Positions 38,901 through 50,011 of a stretch of 64,000 bases of DNA are shown here, piece by piece. Under the pieces are notes generated by a model. The model was not told where the DNA came from. It ran no database searches and saw nothing but the letters and a program-made list of their open reading frames with translations. This DNA comes from Edaphochlamys debaryana. Its lineage: Eukaryota; Chlorophyta; Chlorophyceae; Chlamydomonadales. Where the stretch lies: positions 682,001-746,000 of the forward strand of contig JAEHOE010000046.1 of assembly GCA_016858145.1 (NCBI GenBank), given 5' to 3'. Positions within the stretch are counted from its first letter, which is position 1. Every line of letters begins with the position of its first letter. The position numbers and the translations under genes were made by a program.

Positions 38901-39581
38901 GCGATGGTGGCGGGTCTAACCAGCCCGCCCTCCTTGACCCACGCCAGGGGCAACCCGGCAGTAGTCTATTTCTCTTTCTAGGCAGGTGGCGGGGAGCATC
39001 CCAGTCGGGAGTGGCGCCGGGAACAGAGGGGTTGGCTGTGTGGGGGCAGCTGCGTGCGCGTGTCCATGTCCAGTGACAAGCCCCTAGCCCCCTTGCCTCC
39101 CCTGTCGCCCCTCCCTCCCAGCCCATACAACTTGCCGCAAGCGTCGCTATCGCTGCTAGAGCGGTGATGCTCCATTTGTAGAGCGACGTCCAGCTCTGCG
39201 GGTCCTCGGCATCTCCAGGCAGCCAGGTGATGATTTTTGGGTCCTCGGCCGTTCCGCTGCCGGGATAGTCGGATTCACGTATACGCTCAAAGCTCTCGTT
39301 GCCGGGCCGCCAGGGCACCCTGCAAGCGCAAGTGAGGTCATCGTCATCGTCATGCGCCCGCAGTTCGCGCAAACGCCACAGGGCTACGATGAATAAGTAG
39401 ACAGCAAAGTCTTGTACAAGCTCACATTGCTAGGTTGCCTTTCGGGTCAGGTGCAGACGAGTCGTCGGAGCCGGTGACGCTTGTACAAGTGAGCGAGGGA
39501 GCACTGACGAGCGCCGGAAAAGTAAGCTGAGGGAAATGTATACCTTGCTATAGCGGGGGCGTGCTGATATAGGGGCTCCAT
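35991..39581 (-). CDS. MFS transporter, DHA1 drug/polyamine:H+ antiporter type (fungal-like)
   Basis: Exons 39544-39581, 39426-39503, 39129-39319, 38673-38830, 38369-38513, 38148-38204, 37964-38021, 37697-37832, 37410-37555, 37163-37282, 36880-37057, 36609-36739, 35991-36411 join in phase to 618 residues. TM1 leads into [17 protein letters not shown]; motif A is [15 protein letters not shown] and antiporter motif C is [12 protein letters not shown], both as in fungal TPO/FLU-type DHA1 carriers. About 12 TM segments are followed by a ~110-residue cytosolic tail rich in Ser, Glu and Gly. The N-terminal soluble part has [18 protein letters not shown], also typical. The first two exons are weak: the intron between them would be only 40 nt, and an alternative is a start codon split across intron 39320-39425. 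Substrate unknown. Confidence 0.82.
37113..37162. repeat. Pentanucleotide microsatellite (CCCAC)n overlapping a splice donor
   Basis: About ten CCCAC units on the plus strand. On the coding strand of the MFS gene this reads GTGGG repeats that begin exactly at the 5' splice site (exon ends 37163), so the donor is the first repeat unit. Confidence 0.85.
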
Positions 39582-40554
39582 GGCGCCAGGCGTAAGGAGG
39601 CAGCCGGGTTGCCCCGATGAGCCTCGCGCCCATACGTAAGCAGTCACGCGATCCACATTTGTCCCGCTCGACCTTCCTCTTGACCAGGTCTTGACTCTTC
39701 GCACTTGTCTGGAGCCCAGGCTGCCGCTCGGGCCCACTAATACCGCCAGTCGTGGGCCGAGCTTTCCCGCGACTCCGCGACTTCCGCGCGCCGCGGGCCC
39801 TACAGAGAACTTCGACGCTATCCGCCTTCATAGGCTCTGGAAACCTATCGCAGCTTCGTATCCCGTGTTGTCCTTTGACGCCGCAGTCCGCGGAGCCGCA
39901 CACGGCGTGTGGCTGGGGCTGCGGCTCCGACTTCACGGTCCCTGCCCCACCGAGCCCCACACGTCAGCCCCTGCCCCACCTTGCCCAGCCTCTCCCCACC
40001 CATGGAGGACCGTACAGAGCCCTTACTCTGCCCCTCCGTGCCCATCACCAGATGCTGGCACCGCAGCTTAAGCACCGCAGCTCACGCAGGGCTGCGGAGC
40101 CTGGATCTGTGGACGCACATTTACAACTCTCGTGCTGCTAAGTGTGACCCTTCAACTCGTCGCGCGCAGCTTCAGCGCTCTTTCAGGTCCCTCGTCGGTC
40201 AAGACGTAAGCACGCTTACTCATGCGCGCGCCTTCCTCCCCGCTCGAAGGTACACCTCCCCAAATGCTACGCTTCGCCCCCCGACGCCCCCAGTGATGAG
40301 GCGTTCTCCGGACGTGGACGGACCCTTCTCCTCATGGCACGGACCCACTCTCCCAACCTGCCCCCAGGCCCCCTCTATCCTCTTCTCCGCCACCCCGCAC
40401 ATCCCGGAACCCACGCCTCCCCACGTCCCTCCCCTCCCCCCGCACACGAAACCGTCTACGTCCGCCCACTGCCTGCCCCAGGTTGCCTCCGCTCTCCACA
40501 CCCCTCCCCTCTCCTTATACAACCCCATCCACGTCCCTCCCTCCTGCCCCCCCC
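39582..40554. other. Region between the MFS start and the mutase-like gene stop
   Basis: Holds the 3' UTR of the mutase-like gene (to about 40110) and the promoter side of the MFS gene. Open frames here lack coding character and conserved motifs; I assign no gene. Confidence 0.55.
40121..40125 (-). terminator. TGTAA signal of the mutase-like gene
   Basis: TTACA on the plus strand, about 430 nt beyond the stop at 40555. Confidence 0.6.
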
Positions 40555-43500
40555 TCACACCATTCCGTCCACGTCAGCCCACTGCCGCCGCGTCTCCTCC
40601 TCGTCGGGCCGCGCCTGCGCTCGCGAGGCCAGGCGGGGCCCCTGGAAGCAGGAGGAGGAGGAGGCCATGAAGGGGTCGGCGCCCTTGAGCAGCTCCTGAC
40701 AGGGGGGGGAGGGAGGGGGGGGGATAAGGGGGAGGCCATGAAGGGGTCGGCGCCCTTGAGCAGCTCCTGACAGGGGGGGGAGGGAGGGGGGGGGATAAGG
40801 GGGAGGCCATGAAGGGGTCGGCGCCCTTGAGCAGCTCCTGACAGGGGGGGAGGGAGGGGGGGGGGGATAAGGGGGAGGCCATGAAGGGGTCGGCGCCCTT
40901 GAGCAGCTCCTGACAGGGGGGGGGAGGGAGGGGGGGGGATAAGGGGGAGGCCACGAAGGGGTCGGCGCCCTTGAGCAGCTCCTGACAGGGGGGGGGAGGA
41001 GGGGGGGGGATAAGGGGGAGGCCATGAAGGGGTCGACGCCCTTGAGCAGCTCCTGACAGGGGGGGGGAGGAGGGGGGGGGATAAGGGGGAGGCTATGAAG
41101 GGGTCGACGCCCTTGAGCAGCTCCTGACAGGGGGGGGGAGGAGGGGGGGGGCTAAGGGGGAGGCTATGAAGAGGTCGACGCCCTTGAGCAGCTCCTGACA
41201 GGGGGGGGGAGGAGGGGGGGGGATAAGGGGGAGGCTATGAAGGGGTCGACGCCCTTGAGCAGCTCCTGACGGGGGGGGAGGAGGGGGGGGGATAAGGGGG
41301 AGGCCATGAAGGGGTCGACGCCCTTGAGCAGCTCCTGACAGGGGGGGAGGGAGGGGGGGGGGATAAGGGGGAGGCCATGAAGGGGTCGGCGCCCTTGAGC
41401 AGCTCCTGACAGGGGGGGGGAGGGAGGGGGGGGGGGATAAGGGGGAGGCCACGAAGGGGTCGGCGCCCTTGAGCAGCTCCTGACAGGGGGGGGGAGGAGG
41501 GGGGGGGATAAGGGGGAGGCCATGAAGGGGTCGGCGCCCTTGAGCAGCTCCTGACAGGGGGGGAGGAGGGGGGGGTTAAGGGGAAGGCCATGAAGGGGTC
41601 GGCACCCTTGAGCAGCTCCTGACAGGGGGGGAGGAGGGGGGGGATAAGGGGGAGGCCATGAAGGGGTCGGCGCCCTTGAGCAGCTCCTAACAGGGGGGGG
41701 GAGGAGGGGGGGGGATAAGGGGGAGGCCATGAAGGGGTCGACGCCCTTGAGCAGCTCCTGACAGGGGGGGGGAGGAGGGGGGGGGGATAAGGGGGAGGCT
41801 ATGAAGGGGTCGACGCCCTTGAGCAGCTCCTGACAGGGGGGGGGAGGAGGGGGGGGGCTAAGGGGGAGGCCATGAAGAGGTCGACGCCCTTGAGCAGCTC
41901 CTGACAGGGGGGGGGAGGAGGGGGGGGGATAAGGGGGAGGCTATGAAGGGGTCGACGCCCTTGAGCAGCTCCTGACGGGGGGGGAGGAGGGGGGGGGATA
42001 AGGGGGAGGCTATGCAGGGGTCGACGCCCTTGAGCAGCTCCTGACAGGGGGGGGAGGGGGGGGAAGGCGTATGGAGGGAAGCCGTAAGGGGTTCATGGGT
42101 TGATCCGTCATCCGACGTCTTCTGGTCGGCGGCTCCTGACAGGGCAGGGAGGGAGGGCTGCGTTGCCGGGGGGATCGGGTGGCCCAAAGGGGTGTGTGGA
42201 GAGGGCGCGGGTTTGCGCGGGTTTGAGCGGTGGAGTAGCTCTTGATGGGCGCAGCGGAGGTCAGTTCCGCTGATCGGCACTTGGCGCACCCGGGCTCTGG
42301 GCCATCGTCGAGAAGCCTCGCCGCTTGGGGGACTGCGGCTGCCCCAGCGGCCCTTGGACAGCGGCCCGGGAGCTCAGTCCAGGCCGGTTGGCTCGTGCTG
42401 TGCCGGTTGGCTCGTGCCAACGCCCTTGCACCGCCCCGTTTCTCATTCCTGAACCCCAAACGGACCCAGTCGGTCTCACCAGCGCCCGCGGCGTGAGCCT
42501 GTAGAGGCACTTGGTGTGGTGCGGCATGAAGGGCAGCTGCGCGTTGTCCCCCGCCAGGTAGTGCGGGTCCACCTCCTGACAGGGGGGGAGGGGGAGGGGC
42601 ACAGGGGAGGGAGGGAGGGGGCGGTGAGAGGAGAGGAGGAAGCACGGGGAGTGCGTGAATGCGTGAGTGAGGGGGTTGGAGCTGGCGCACAGGGGCTTGA
42701 ACGGCAGATGGGCGCCCGCACGCTCAGCACCCGCTGTGAGGTTAGATGAGCCTGCAGCACGGGTACGCGGGCTGCGGCCTTGTCCCGCCCTACCCCAGCC
42801 GAGCCCTTGCCCAGACCCACCTTGTGCATCACCACTGGCTCTGCATTGGGGATGTTGTACACCTGGGAGGCAGGGGGACAGGCACACAATGGTGGTGTAT
42901 GTGCGGGGGTGACAGGGAGGCGGGAGGCTCAACCCGGGAACCGTCCGCTTGAGCACGCGTCTGTCGCTGCACACGTAGGGGCCATGAACCCCCTTCCACC
43001 ATTCCCCACTGAGATCCCCACTCATCTAGCCACAGACCCTACCACCCTCACCGCGCCACGCTTGCCCCTCAGCCGTGCTCCCCCTCACTCCCCCCCCCCA
43101 CCCCCCAGCGCCCCCGGCCCCCAGCCACCTGCAGGAACTGGCGCACGGTCCAGTGCAGCCAGCGCATGGCGAACACGCGCAGCGTCAGGCCGTGGGACAC
43201 AATGGCCAGGGAGGTGTTCTCGGAGAACCTGGGGTCCAGGGGGAGGGCGGAGGCCGTGCGTGCCGACCGGCACCGCGTCGATACTCCCGGGCCAGCCAAC
43301 GGCGCCGCTGTCGTACACGTGTGCCGTACCTTCCGGCGCACATGTCCCGCACCAGGTGGTCCTGGAAGATGGTCAGCCTGTACGGGAATGACGTGGGAAA
43401 CAAGTCATGCCAAGTACGAGCTGGGGTTTGAAACAACGGGATGCTACCATGTGGCGAGATGCTGCCCGCTTCCGTACAGCTACCCTGCGTGCCGTACCAC

Positions 43501-46500
43501 ACCTGTCGTACACGTCGGCCACGGACTCGCCGGAGGGGAAGCGGTAGTAGAAGCGGCCGTACCGCAGCCGCTCCTGGGGGGGGGGCCGGGAGGGCGGGCA
43601 ATAATGCGGGGGAGGGGATCCAAGGAGGCACAGGGGGCCGGTGGGGCATGTTGGACCATGCTCGGCTCCCAGGGCCCCCACGTTTGAGCTTGCATCTCAT
43701 GCACAGCCCCGAAGCCTTGTTCCCAGCTCCCAGTCGCCCCGAGCCCCCGACCCTGCATCACTGCCCCCTCCCTCCCTCCTTCCCACCCCTCCCACCTCCT
43801 TGCACTGCGCCTGCACGCGCGGGTCCTGGAAGTTGCCCCAGTCCTGCTCCCGCAGCTGCACGGCCTCGCGCACGCCGCTCACCAGCCCCCCGTCCTCCAG
43901 CTCCTCCTGCAGGATCCTGGGGACGGGGGAGGGAAGGGAGGGAGGGAGGCGAGGGAGGGGGGGGAGGGGAGGGATGGACGGAGGGGGAGGGTATGGGTGG
44001 AGCGCGGGCCTGCTTCAATGCAAAACCAAGCGCACAAACCGGAGTGCACCTGCTACGCCCGCTTCCCACCTGGCGGCCTCAACGCAGCGGCGGCTACACA
44101 CACTCTATTCTGCGTAACCCGTCGGCTGCATCAATCCTCCAGCCCATGAGCCCGGCTATGCCTATTCCCATCCCCAGCTCCTGACCTGGCCGTCTCCGCG
44201 CAGCGCAGGAAGGGCGAGGTGTACATGTAGAGGCACATGCCGGAGGCCTGCAGGGCGGGGCGCAGCCGCTGCCCCAGCTGCCGGGCCTGGGGGGTGGGTG
44301 GGAGAGGGTGGGGGAGGGGTGGGGAGCGTTGTGGAGGGGGGGGGGAGGGGGGGGGGGGGGGAGTGGGGGGGGGGGGGGGAAGAGGCAGGGTGCCAGGGTG
44401 TGAGGGGCATAGCAGCGTGCGAGGCTGCTGGCGGCGGGGCACCGCTGGCCGCATCTGTGACTACGGCTGCCTCTCCTCCCTCGCCCCCTCATTCACCCCC
44501 CGCCAACCCTCCTCCCCTCCCCCCCACACCCCCACGCCCCGCACCTGCTCCACCCCCAGCTCCGAGAGGGGGATGTCGTGGTTGGGCACCCGCTCGTGCG
44601 CCTGCAGCTCGTCCAGTGTGAGGCACTCTGGGGAGTTGGAGAGGGGGGAGGGGGAGGGGAGGGGAGGAAGGGGAGGGAAGGGAAGGAGTGGGGGAGGGTG
44701 GGGAGGGGTGGGGAGAGTAGGCACCAGAAGACGAGGCAGGGGGCCTAAGACGCAGCTCACATTGAGCACAATGGACCGAAGCAGGCTGGCTGCAACCCGT
44801 GTGTTGGCGAGTCGTCCCCACCTGCAGCTGTGGGCCCCCTCGCGCCGCTGCCCCGCCCCATGTCCTGCAGGGCAAACCCTTGTGCACCCTGCCCCAACGC
44901 GGTCCACCCTGCCAGACCCACCCACCCGCGTGTCTGAGCAGCATGATGCTGGCCGGCAACCGAGCAACCACCTCGGCGCGGGTGCCGTACCCTGCCGTAC
45001 TGGACGGCATGGCGGCGGCGACGGGGCCGTGCCAGGCCGGCACGGAGCCGGCGGCGGCGCCATCGCTCAGGTCCGTACCGCTGTCACTGAGGGGCCGAGG
45101 TGGATGGGACGGAGGCGGCATGGGTGCAGCGCAAGAGGACGGACACTGGGTTCAATAGCCAAGTTATAAACTAGAAATCCGCTGAGGGGCCGAGGTGGAT
45201 GGGACGCAAGGGGCACGGGTGAAGGGCAGGAGGCCGGCCACTGGAACCTAATTCTCGTGAATCAGCTGTCGGAACCCGCGCCCATGCACACAAGGGGTCG
45301 CGGTACGGCGGCCGCGTACGACAGCCCCGGGCCCACCTGAGGTCCCCATTGCCGTCCTGGGGTCCGGGCGAGGCCCGGGGCGATGGTCGCAGCTCGTCCA
45401 CTGGCGGCAGGTGCCCTGCCGGACCCTGGGGGGTGGGAGAGCGCATGGGAGGTCGGAAGCAGGGCAGCCCACACACCGCTCAACGAACGCGGGTACTGAC
45501 GGACTGTTAGCCCACATGCAACCTTCGTATCATTCCTTGCATCGGTCTGCCGCCATCCTCCACTCACCCACTCTCCCTTCCGCCCATCAGAGCTACTCAA
45601 CATCTGGGCGCCTGGTACCACCGCCGCCCGTACACCACCTACTGTCGCCTCAAACCTTGTCGGTCTGCCTCCATCACTGCCCCCAGCCTCCCTCCCTCCC
45701 TTCCTTTCACCCGCCACCCCCTCCCCCCACCCACCGGGCCCTCCGGCGGCCGCTGGCGGTCGTCTCTTGCCCCCACGGGGTCCAGCCGGTGCGCCGGGAG
45801 GCTCTGTGCGAGGGTGTTAGGCAACGAGGAAACTGTAAGCAAGCGAAAAGCCCGGCGAGACTCCGAAGGTGTGATTAGCCCCGCGTAGTGCCCGTCCAAC
45901 CGACATACTGTGCGAGTGTGTGTTGGGTATCGAGGAAACCGTAAGCAAGCAGAAAGCCCGGCGAGATCCCGAAGTTGTGAGGTGCCACTGTGCGAGTGTG
46001 TGTGTGTGTGTGTAGGGAGGGGGGCTGAGAGAAATGCGCGCGTGCTCAGCACTGCCCGAGCGTGATGGGGGAGGAGGGGTGAGAAAGGGAGCTGGTCGTG
46101 TCGGCGCGGTAGCCAGCAGCACCCCATGTCCCCCAAGATCAAGCATACGGCAGCCTTCCCTCCTCGTACGGCAGAGGCCATAATGCCGTACCTTCTGGCG
46201 GCCCACGTGGTCCAGTACGACCTTGGTGGCGGACCGCCGTGACTTCGCCCCAGCCGCCACCGCCCACTCCTCCGCCGCATCCGGCCCGCTCTCGCTCCCA
46301 CTGTCCCCGCTGTCCCCGCTGCCGCCGCTTACGCCGCTGCCGGTGCCTTGCCCCTCGCGACTGCTGCTCATATGCCGAGCTCCAGAGATAAAAGCCACGG
46401 CATTGCTGCTATAGCCGTGGAGACCGGGCGGTGCTGCGTGCTGGGGTGAGGTGGAAGGTGCGGGGTTCCCGGGGGCGGGGCGGCGGGGGAGTTTTGGCGG

Positions 46501-46818
46501 GAGCGCGGCTGCCCCCGGGCTGTCCTCCTCGACGTCCGTAAGGGAGCGGACGGGGCGTAGAAGCCCGCGGTGGGTGTGGTCACGGGAGGAGTTGTGGAGC
46601 GAGTGGAAGGGGCGGGCGTGCCAGGAGGAAGGTGGCGAGAGGGACGTGGCGGGGTTGAGGCTGGCTTCGGGCGTCGGGATGCCCGCTCGGGATGCGCTGA
46701 TGTAAGTGGGTCGGGGGCATGACTGCCAGCCTGTCATGGAGGAGAGGAAGGGTGCTGAGGGGCGGACCGTGGAGCTGCTTGCGCAGGCGCCGCTCCCCGC
46801 CAGGCGTGCGGGTGCCAT
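40555..46818 (-). CDS. Histidine phosphatase / phosphoglycerate-mutase-like protein
   Basis: Thirteen exons (46192-46818, 45735-45803, 45337-45425, 44926-45086, 44545-44627, 44186-44286, 43796-43916, 43503-43573, 43330-43377, 43129-43228, 42821-42862, 42480-42575, 40555-40695) join in phase to 582 residues. The domain resembles plant AT74 and yeast DET1. It has RHAE with the nucleophilic His about residue 314 (usually RHGE), then RVPNHDIPLSELG, TSPFLRCAETA, LREQDWGNFQ and IVSHGLTLRVFAMRW with the second His about 469. The first ~310 residues are Ser/Pro-rich and unique. ATG 46818 (MAPARLAG) was chosen; an in-frame ATG at 47007 would add 63 residues. Substrate unknown. The last intron is a minisatellite of 3' splice sites. 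Confidence 0.85.
40661..42055 (-). repeat. 20-unit, ~71-bp minisatellite of splice acceptor plus exon start
   Basis: Each unit on the minus strand has a C-rich tract, CTGTCAG (an acceptor), then GAGCTGCTCAAGGGCG and the following codons for D-P-F-(M/I)-A, then CCCCCTTATCC. The unit nearest the gene end (acceptor 40696-40698) continues into the unique last exon. Units 1-5 and 11-15 encode Ala (TCGGCG on plus) and 6-10 and 16-20 Val (TCGACG). Private variants of units 7, 8 and 9 recur in 17, 18 and 19, so a block of about 705 bp was itself duplicated. Every unit keeps the AG. Confidence 0.93.
45804..46015 (-). repeat. Imperfect tandem repeat in intron 1 of the mutase-like gene
   Basis: Two ~75-bp copies (about 45806-45877 and 45909-45983) and the start of a third (from about 45990) share GAGGAAAC(T/C)GTAAGCAAGC and AAAGCCCGGCGAGA. 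Each begins, on the minus strand, next to CTCGCACAG, the sequence used as acceptor of exon 2. A short (GT)n run follows the third. Confidence 0.8.
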
Positions 46819-47320
46819 CGTCGCGTGACTGGAATGTCGATGTCGAGGGTTTGGGGTGTTGCGCCGCTCGGGGACTAGACCTGGACCACAGGCTTCAGGC
46901 AGGGGGTATACACCTAAGACGTGCAAGAGCCGGGCCTCCAGCGACGAACGCAGCGGCGCGAGGACGAAAGTTGAGTGTCGTCGTGACACGCCCGAGAGTG
47001 TCATCAAGTCTCTGCAAGATACAGGTGCGGGTTGTTTCAGTCTCTAGCTATCCTGCTTATGCGCAATGCAGCGGGGGGAACGGCGCGGGCGGAAGGCGCG
47101 GTGACGCAGGCGTCGCGGGGGCCCGCGATGGGGGGGGGGGTCGGACGCTAAGCAGGTCCACCACCACAGCTTTGGCCAGTCTGCTAGGCTCGACAGGATC
47201 CCCTTTACATACCCGCTCCTTGTCTTTACCTAGAGCAACACGGGTTCGTCGCGGCCAAGAGACTCGGGGCCGCTGCGCCCACCGTGCCCTCGCTGCATGC
47301 CTGTGGCCTAGGTTGGAGTC
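46819..47320. promoter_or_regulatory. Divergent promoter region (mutase-like gene / TFIIA)
   Basis: About 500 nt between two divergent start codons; AT content is higher near 47160-47240. It contains an in-frame extension of the minus-strand gene (to ATG 47007) that is more likely 5' UTR. A G-run lies at about 47130-47139. No definite TATA box. Confidence 0.5.
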
Positions 47321-48727
47321 ATGTCATCAGCCATGAAGGGGGACGCAAACTACATCTACAAATGGGTGGTCGACGACGTGGTGGGGAACATGGCGCCGGA
47401 GTTCCAGGCGGCCAATATCGACGAGTGAGCCCTGCAACTATTATCTAGCAATTGGCTTGGGCATGCGACATCGCACGCCGGTCCGATCGGCCTGCTGCGC
47501 TGCAGGAGCGTGCTCATGGAGCTCAGGCAGAAATGGGAGGAGAAGCTCAAGCAGCAGGGCCTGATCCACGACAACGAAGGCGGCGAGGACTTTGCGGCAC
47601 AGATGCAGTGAGTATGCGAGCAGCCCCGGGTGCGGCGTAGGCTCCAGCCGGTCCCAGCCCGTCCACCGCCCCTGCTTGCCGGCCCCCCGCCTGACGCAGC
47701 CCCGCCGGGGTTCCCTCTCTGACGGGCAGGTCCCCAGCCGGCCCCATAGCTGCGCTTCTCCGTGCATTTGCGCTTGACCTCGATCACACAGCCTGTCTAG
47801 CCAAGGCTGGCGCTTCCCACACCACACCGCATGCCACCCGCCTTCCCAACTTTCACCCACAGCCGGCGAGGTGCAGCAGCGGCAGGGGGAGACAATGACG
47901 ATGACGATGGCCCCGGGCAGGGGGGCCCCAGCGGATACCTGGGCAAGCGGAAGGCGCCAGAGCCCAACAGCGGCGCTGGCGCCGCGGCCGCGCCCGCGCC
48001 GCAGGCCGCCGCCCCTGCCATCGCGCTGGCGGCCGCACAGCAGTTCTTTGCTGTCTACACGCAAACCCTGCAGCAACACACGCTGCAGCTGCAGCAGCAA
48101 CAGCAGCAGGCGGCACAGGCGCAGGCCCAAGCGCAAGCACAGGCCCAAGCGCAGGCTCAGGCCCAGGCCCAGGCCCAGGCCCAGGCGCAGGCCCAGGCTC
48201 AGGCCCAGGCCCAGGCCCAGGCCGTCCAGCAGCACCACCACCACCTCGCGGCGGCGCAGTACGGCATGCAGCTCAAACACGAGCCGCAGCTGGCCCACGT
48301 GGGGCACCCCCACATGGGGGCAGCCGCTGCCGTACCCCACGCCATGGGGCCACAGCACGCGCCGCCGGGCGTCGCGCCCGTGGCCCCGCCCGCGCAGCCC
48401 GTCCGGCCGTCCTTCTACCCGCCCGGCGTCATCCCACAGCACGACGGAGGCGAGGATGACCCGGGCGCGGCTGACGGCGCGGGGCCGAGCACCGGGCCGG
48501 TGGCGGCGGATGGCGAGGCGCCGCCCGAGGGCGATGAGGTGCTGTCGGAGGACGACCAGGACGATAACGAGGAGGAGGAGGAGGTGGAGAACCTGATGAT
48601 CGGGCAGTTCGAAAAGGTCAACAAGATGAAGAACCGCTGGAAGGTGCAGCTCAAAAACTGCGTCTTCCACATCAACGGCCGCGAGTTCCTGTTCCAGAAG
48701 TGCAACGCCGAGTTCAACTGGCAGTGA
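47321..48727 (+). CDS. TOA1: Transcription initiation factor IIA large subunit (alpha/beta)
   Basis: Three exons (47321-47424, 47506-47607, 47863-48727) give 356 residues. The N-terminal helical bundle segment is YIYKWVVDDVVGNMAPEF and LRQKWEEKLKQQGL. The C-terminal beta-barrel half ends KNRWKVQLKNCVFHINGREF and FQKCNAEFNWQ after an acidic DDNEEEEE run. These two ends are the conserved parts of TFIIA-L, which with TFIIA-gamma stabilises TBP on the TATA box. The linker between them is low complexity: poly-Gln, about 18 Ala-Gln dipeptides, His and Ala/Pro runs. No QVDG taspase-type cleavage motif was seen. The start is the first ATG of the conserved exon. Confidence 0.95.
48112..48222 (+). repeat. 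TOA1: Hexanucleotide GC(C/G)CAG repeat coding (Ala-Gln)n in TFIIA
   Basis: About 18 units of GCNCAG in frame; third-position variation shows mixed C, G, A and T codons, so it is not a freshly expanded pure run. Confidence 0.85.
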
Positions 48728-50011
48728 GCGCGCGGCAGTGCTAGCGGCGGTGCTCTCGCTGGCTGGCTGGCTGGCTGGCTGAGCTCGCAGGTGGGGGGCC
48801 CAGGCGTGGCCGCGCCCGGGGGGCTCCGTGCCGGTTCACCTGGGCGGGTACCCAAGAGACTTTGGGGCACTACACCCAGTGGCGGCGGCAGCGGTGCGGC
48901 TGGGTGCGAGGCGCAGTCCTTGTTTAGTGGCGGCAGCGTCCTGGGGCGGCATGGTTTTGCAGCAGCTTTGAGGTCTGCAGGGGCTGCCGCGTTTGCCCAA
49001 GGAGGCTGTGTGACGACAAGCCTTAGATGGCCGCCCGCCGGGAGCTTTGGCCCTTGTTGTTTGTAGGGCCTGCTTGCATGCGGTTCGGCTCAGTGGGAAG
49101 AAGGCCCTGTGCGGATACTGTTGTTTTCGCGCAAAGCGCTCGCTGGGTGACACTGAGAAAAGGAAGGGGTGGTGTAGGGTAGCGGGCAGCGATGCCCGCA
49201 GCAGGCTTGTAGGAGCAGGATGGGGATGGGGGCTCTGTGCTATTAAGAGGGCTCTTCGGACACAGCTGCCTGAACAGGTCGGCTAGGGCCTTGACGTTGC
49301 GCACGCGAGCCAGTGTACCGGTAGCAGGCTTCGGACCTGCTCCTGCGTTGAGCCGGGAGCTGAGGGAGCTTTAGGTGAGGTAACGTAGGTCAGGTGAAGA
49401 CGCGTTGGTCATAAGATTGGTGCCTCGATTATGCTTCGCGGGGTTCTGTTTGTGTGATCTTTGATCACGGGGTGTGCCCCATCGCCAAAGCGGACTGCTG
49501 TGTCCGCTCTAGATAAGAACTGCTCCTCAGTGCTCCGCTTTGTGGAGATGTGGGGCGGCTCGTGCGCTCCAACCTTCCAGCGGACTGTTCTGTGGCCTCC
49601 ATAGCTGGTAAATCCACACCGCTTGGGCAACGCTTGAGCATCGGGGATGTCGGCCGATGGCCATCCTATTGTGGCTGCTGGCCTACCGCTGGTTCGTTTC
49701 CCCAACGGCGGCATGTTTCCGGGCTGCACGAGCTGAAGACTGCCCCTGCCCCCTGGTGCATTGCGGCCACGGGGGGGGGGGGGGTAGCCGCTACGGCAGA
49801 GCGTGGGCATGCGAGCGTGGGCATGCGGCATCCTGCGGCACGGAGACTCGATGGCGAGGGCATGGTGAGAAGGCCACCAGGTCATTGAAGACTCTGAAGA
49901 GTCGAAGTGTGGAAAGGGGCTGCCGCCAACTGGGCCTCCGCGGTTGCCGCCTGTTCGTGTAAGCACTGAACGGGTCTACGGGTGGCTCCGGCCTTTCAAT
50001 GAGTCCTGTAA
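48728..50011 (+). terminator. TFIIA 3' UTR with candidate TGTAA signals at 49958 and 50007
   Basis: No gene is supported in this stretch. TGTAA occurs at 49958-49962 and 50007-50011, implying a long 3' UTR of about 1.2-1.3 kb. A (TGGC)n run lies at about 48758-48781 and a G-run of about 14 near 49770. Confidence 0.5.

Noticed and set aside
39909..40670. 253-residue plus-strand open frame
   Set aside because: Composition is Pro/His/Ser from C-rich intergenic DNA and it overlaps the last exon of the mutase-like gene antisense.
40574..41730. Several open frames of Ser-Pro-Pro-rich proteins on the minus strand
   Set aside because: They are readings of the minisatellite; frames shift with the G-run lengths and no start context is present. 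They would matter only as alternative C-termini.
40661..42055. CRISPR-like regular array
   Set aside because: Units are near-identical throughout with no unique spacers, and the locus is a eukaryotic intron.
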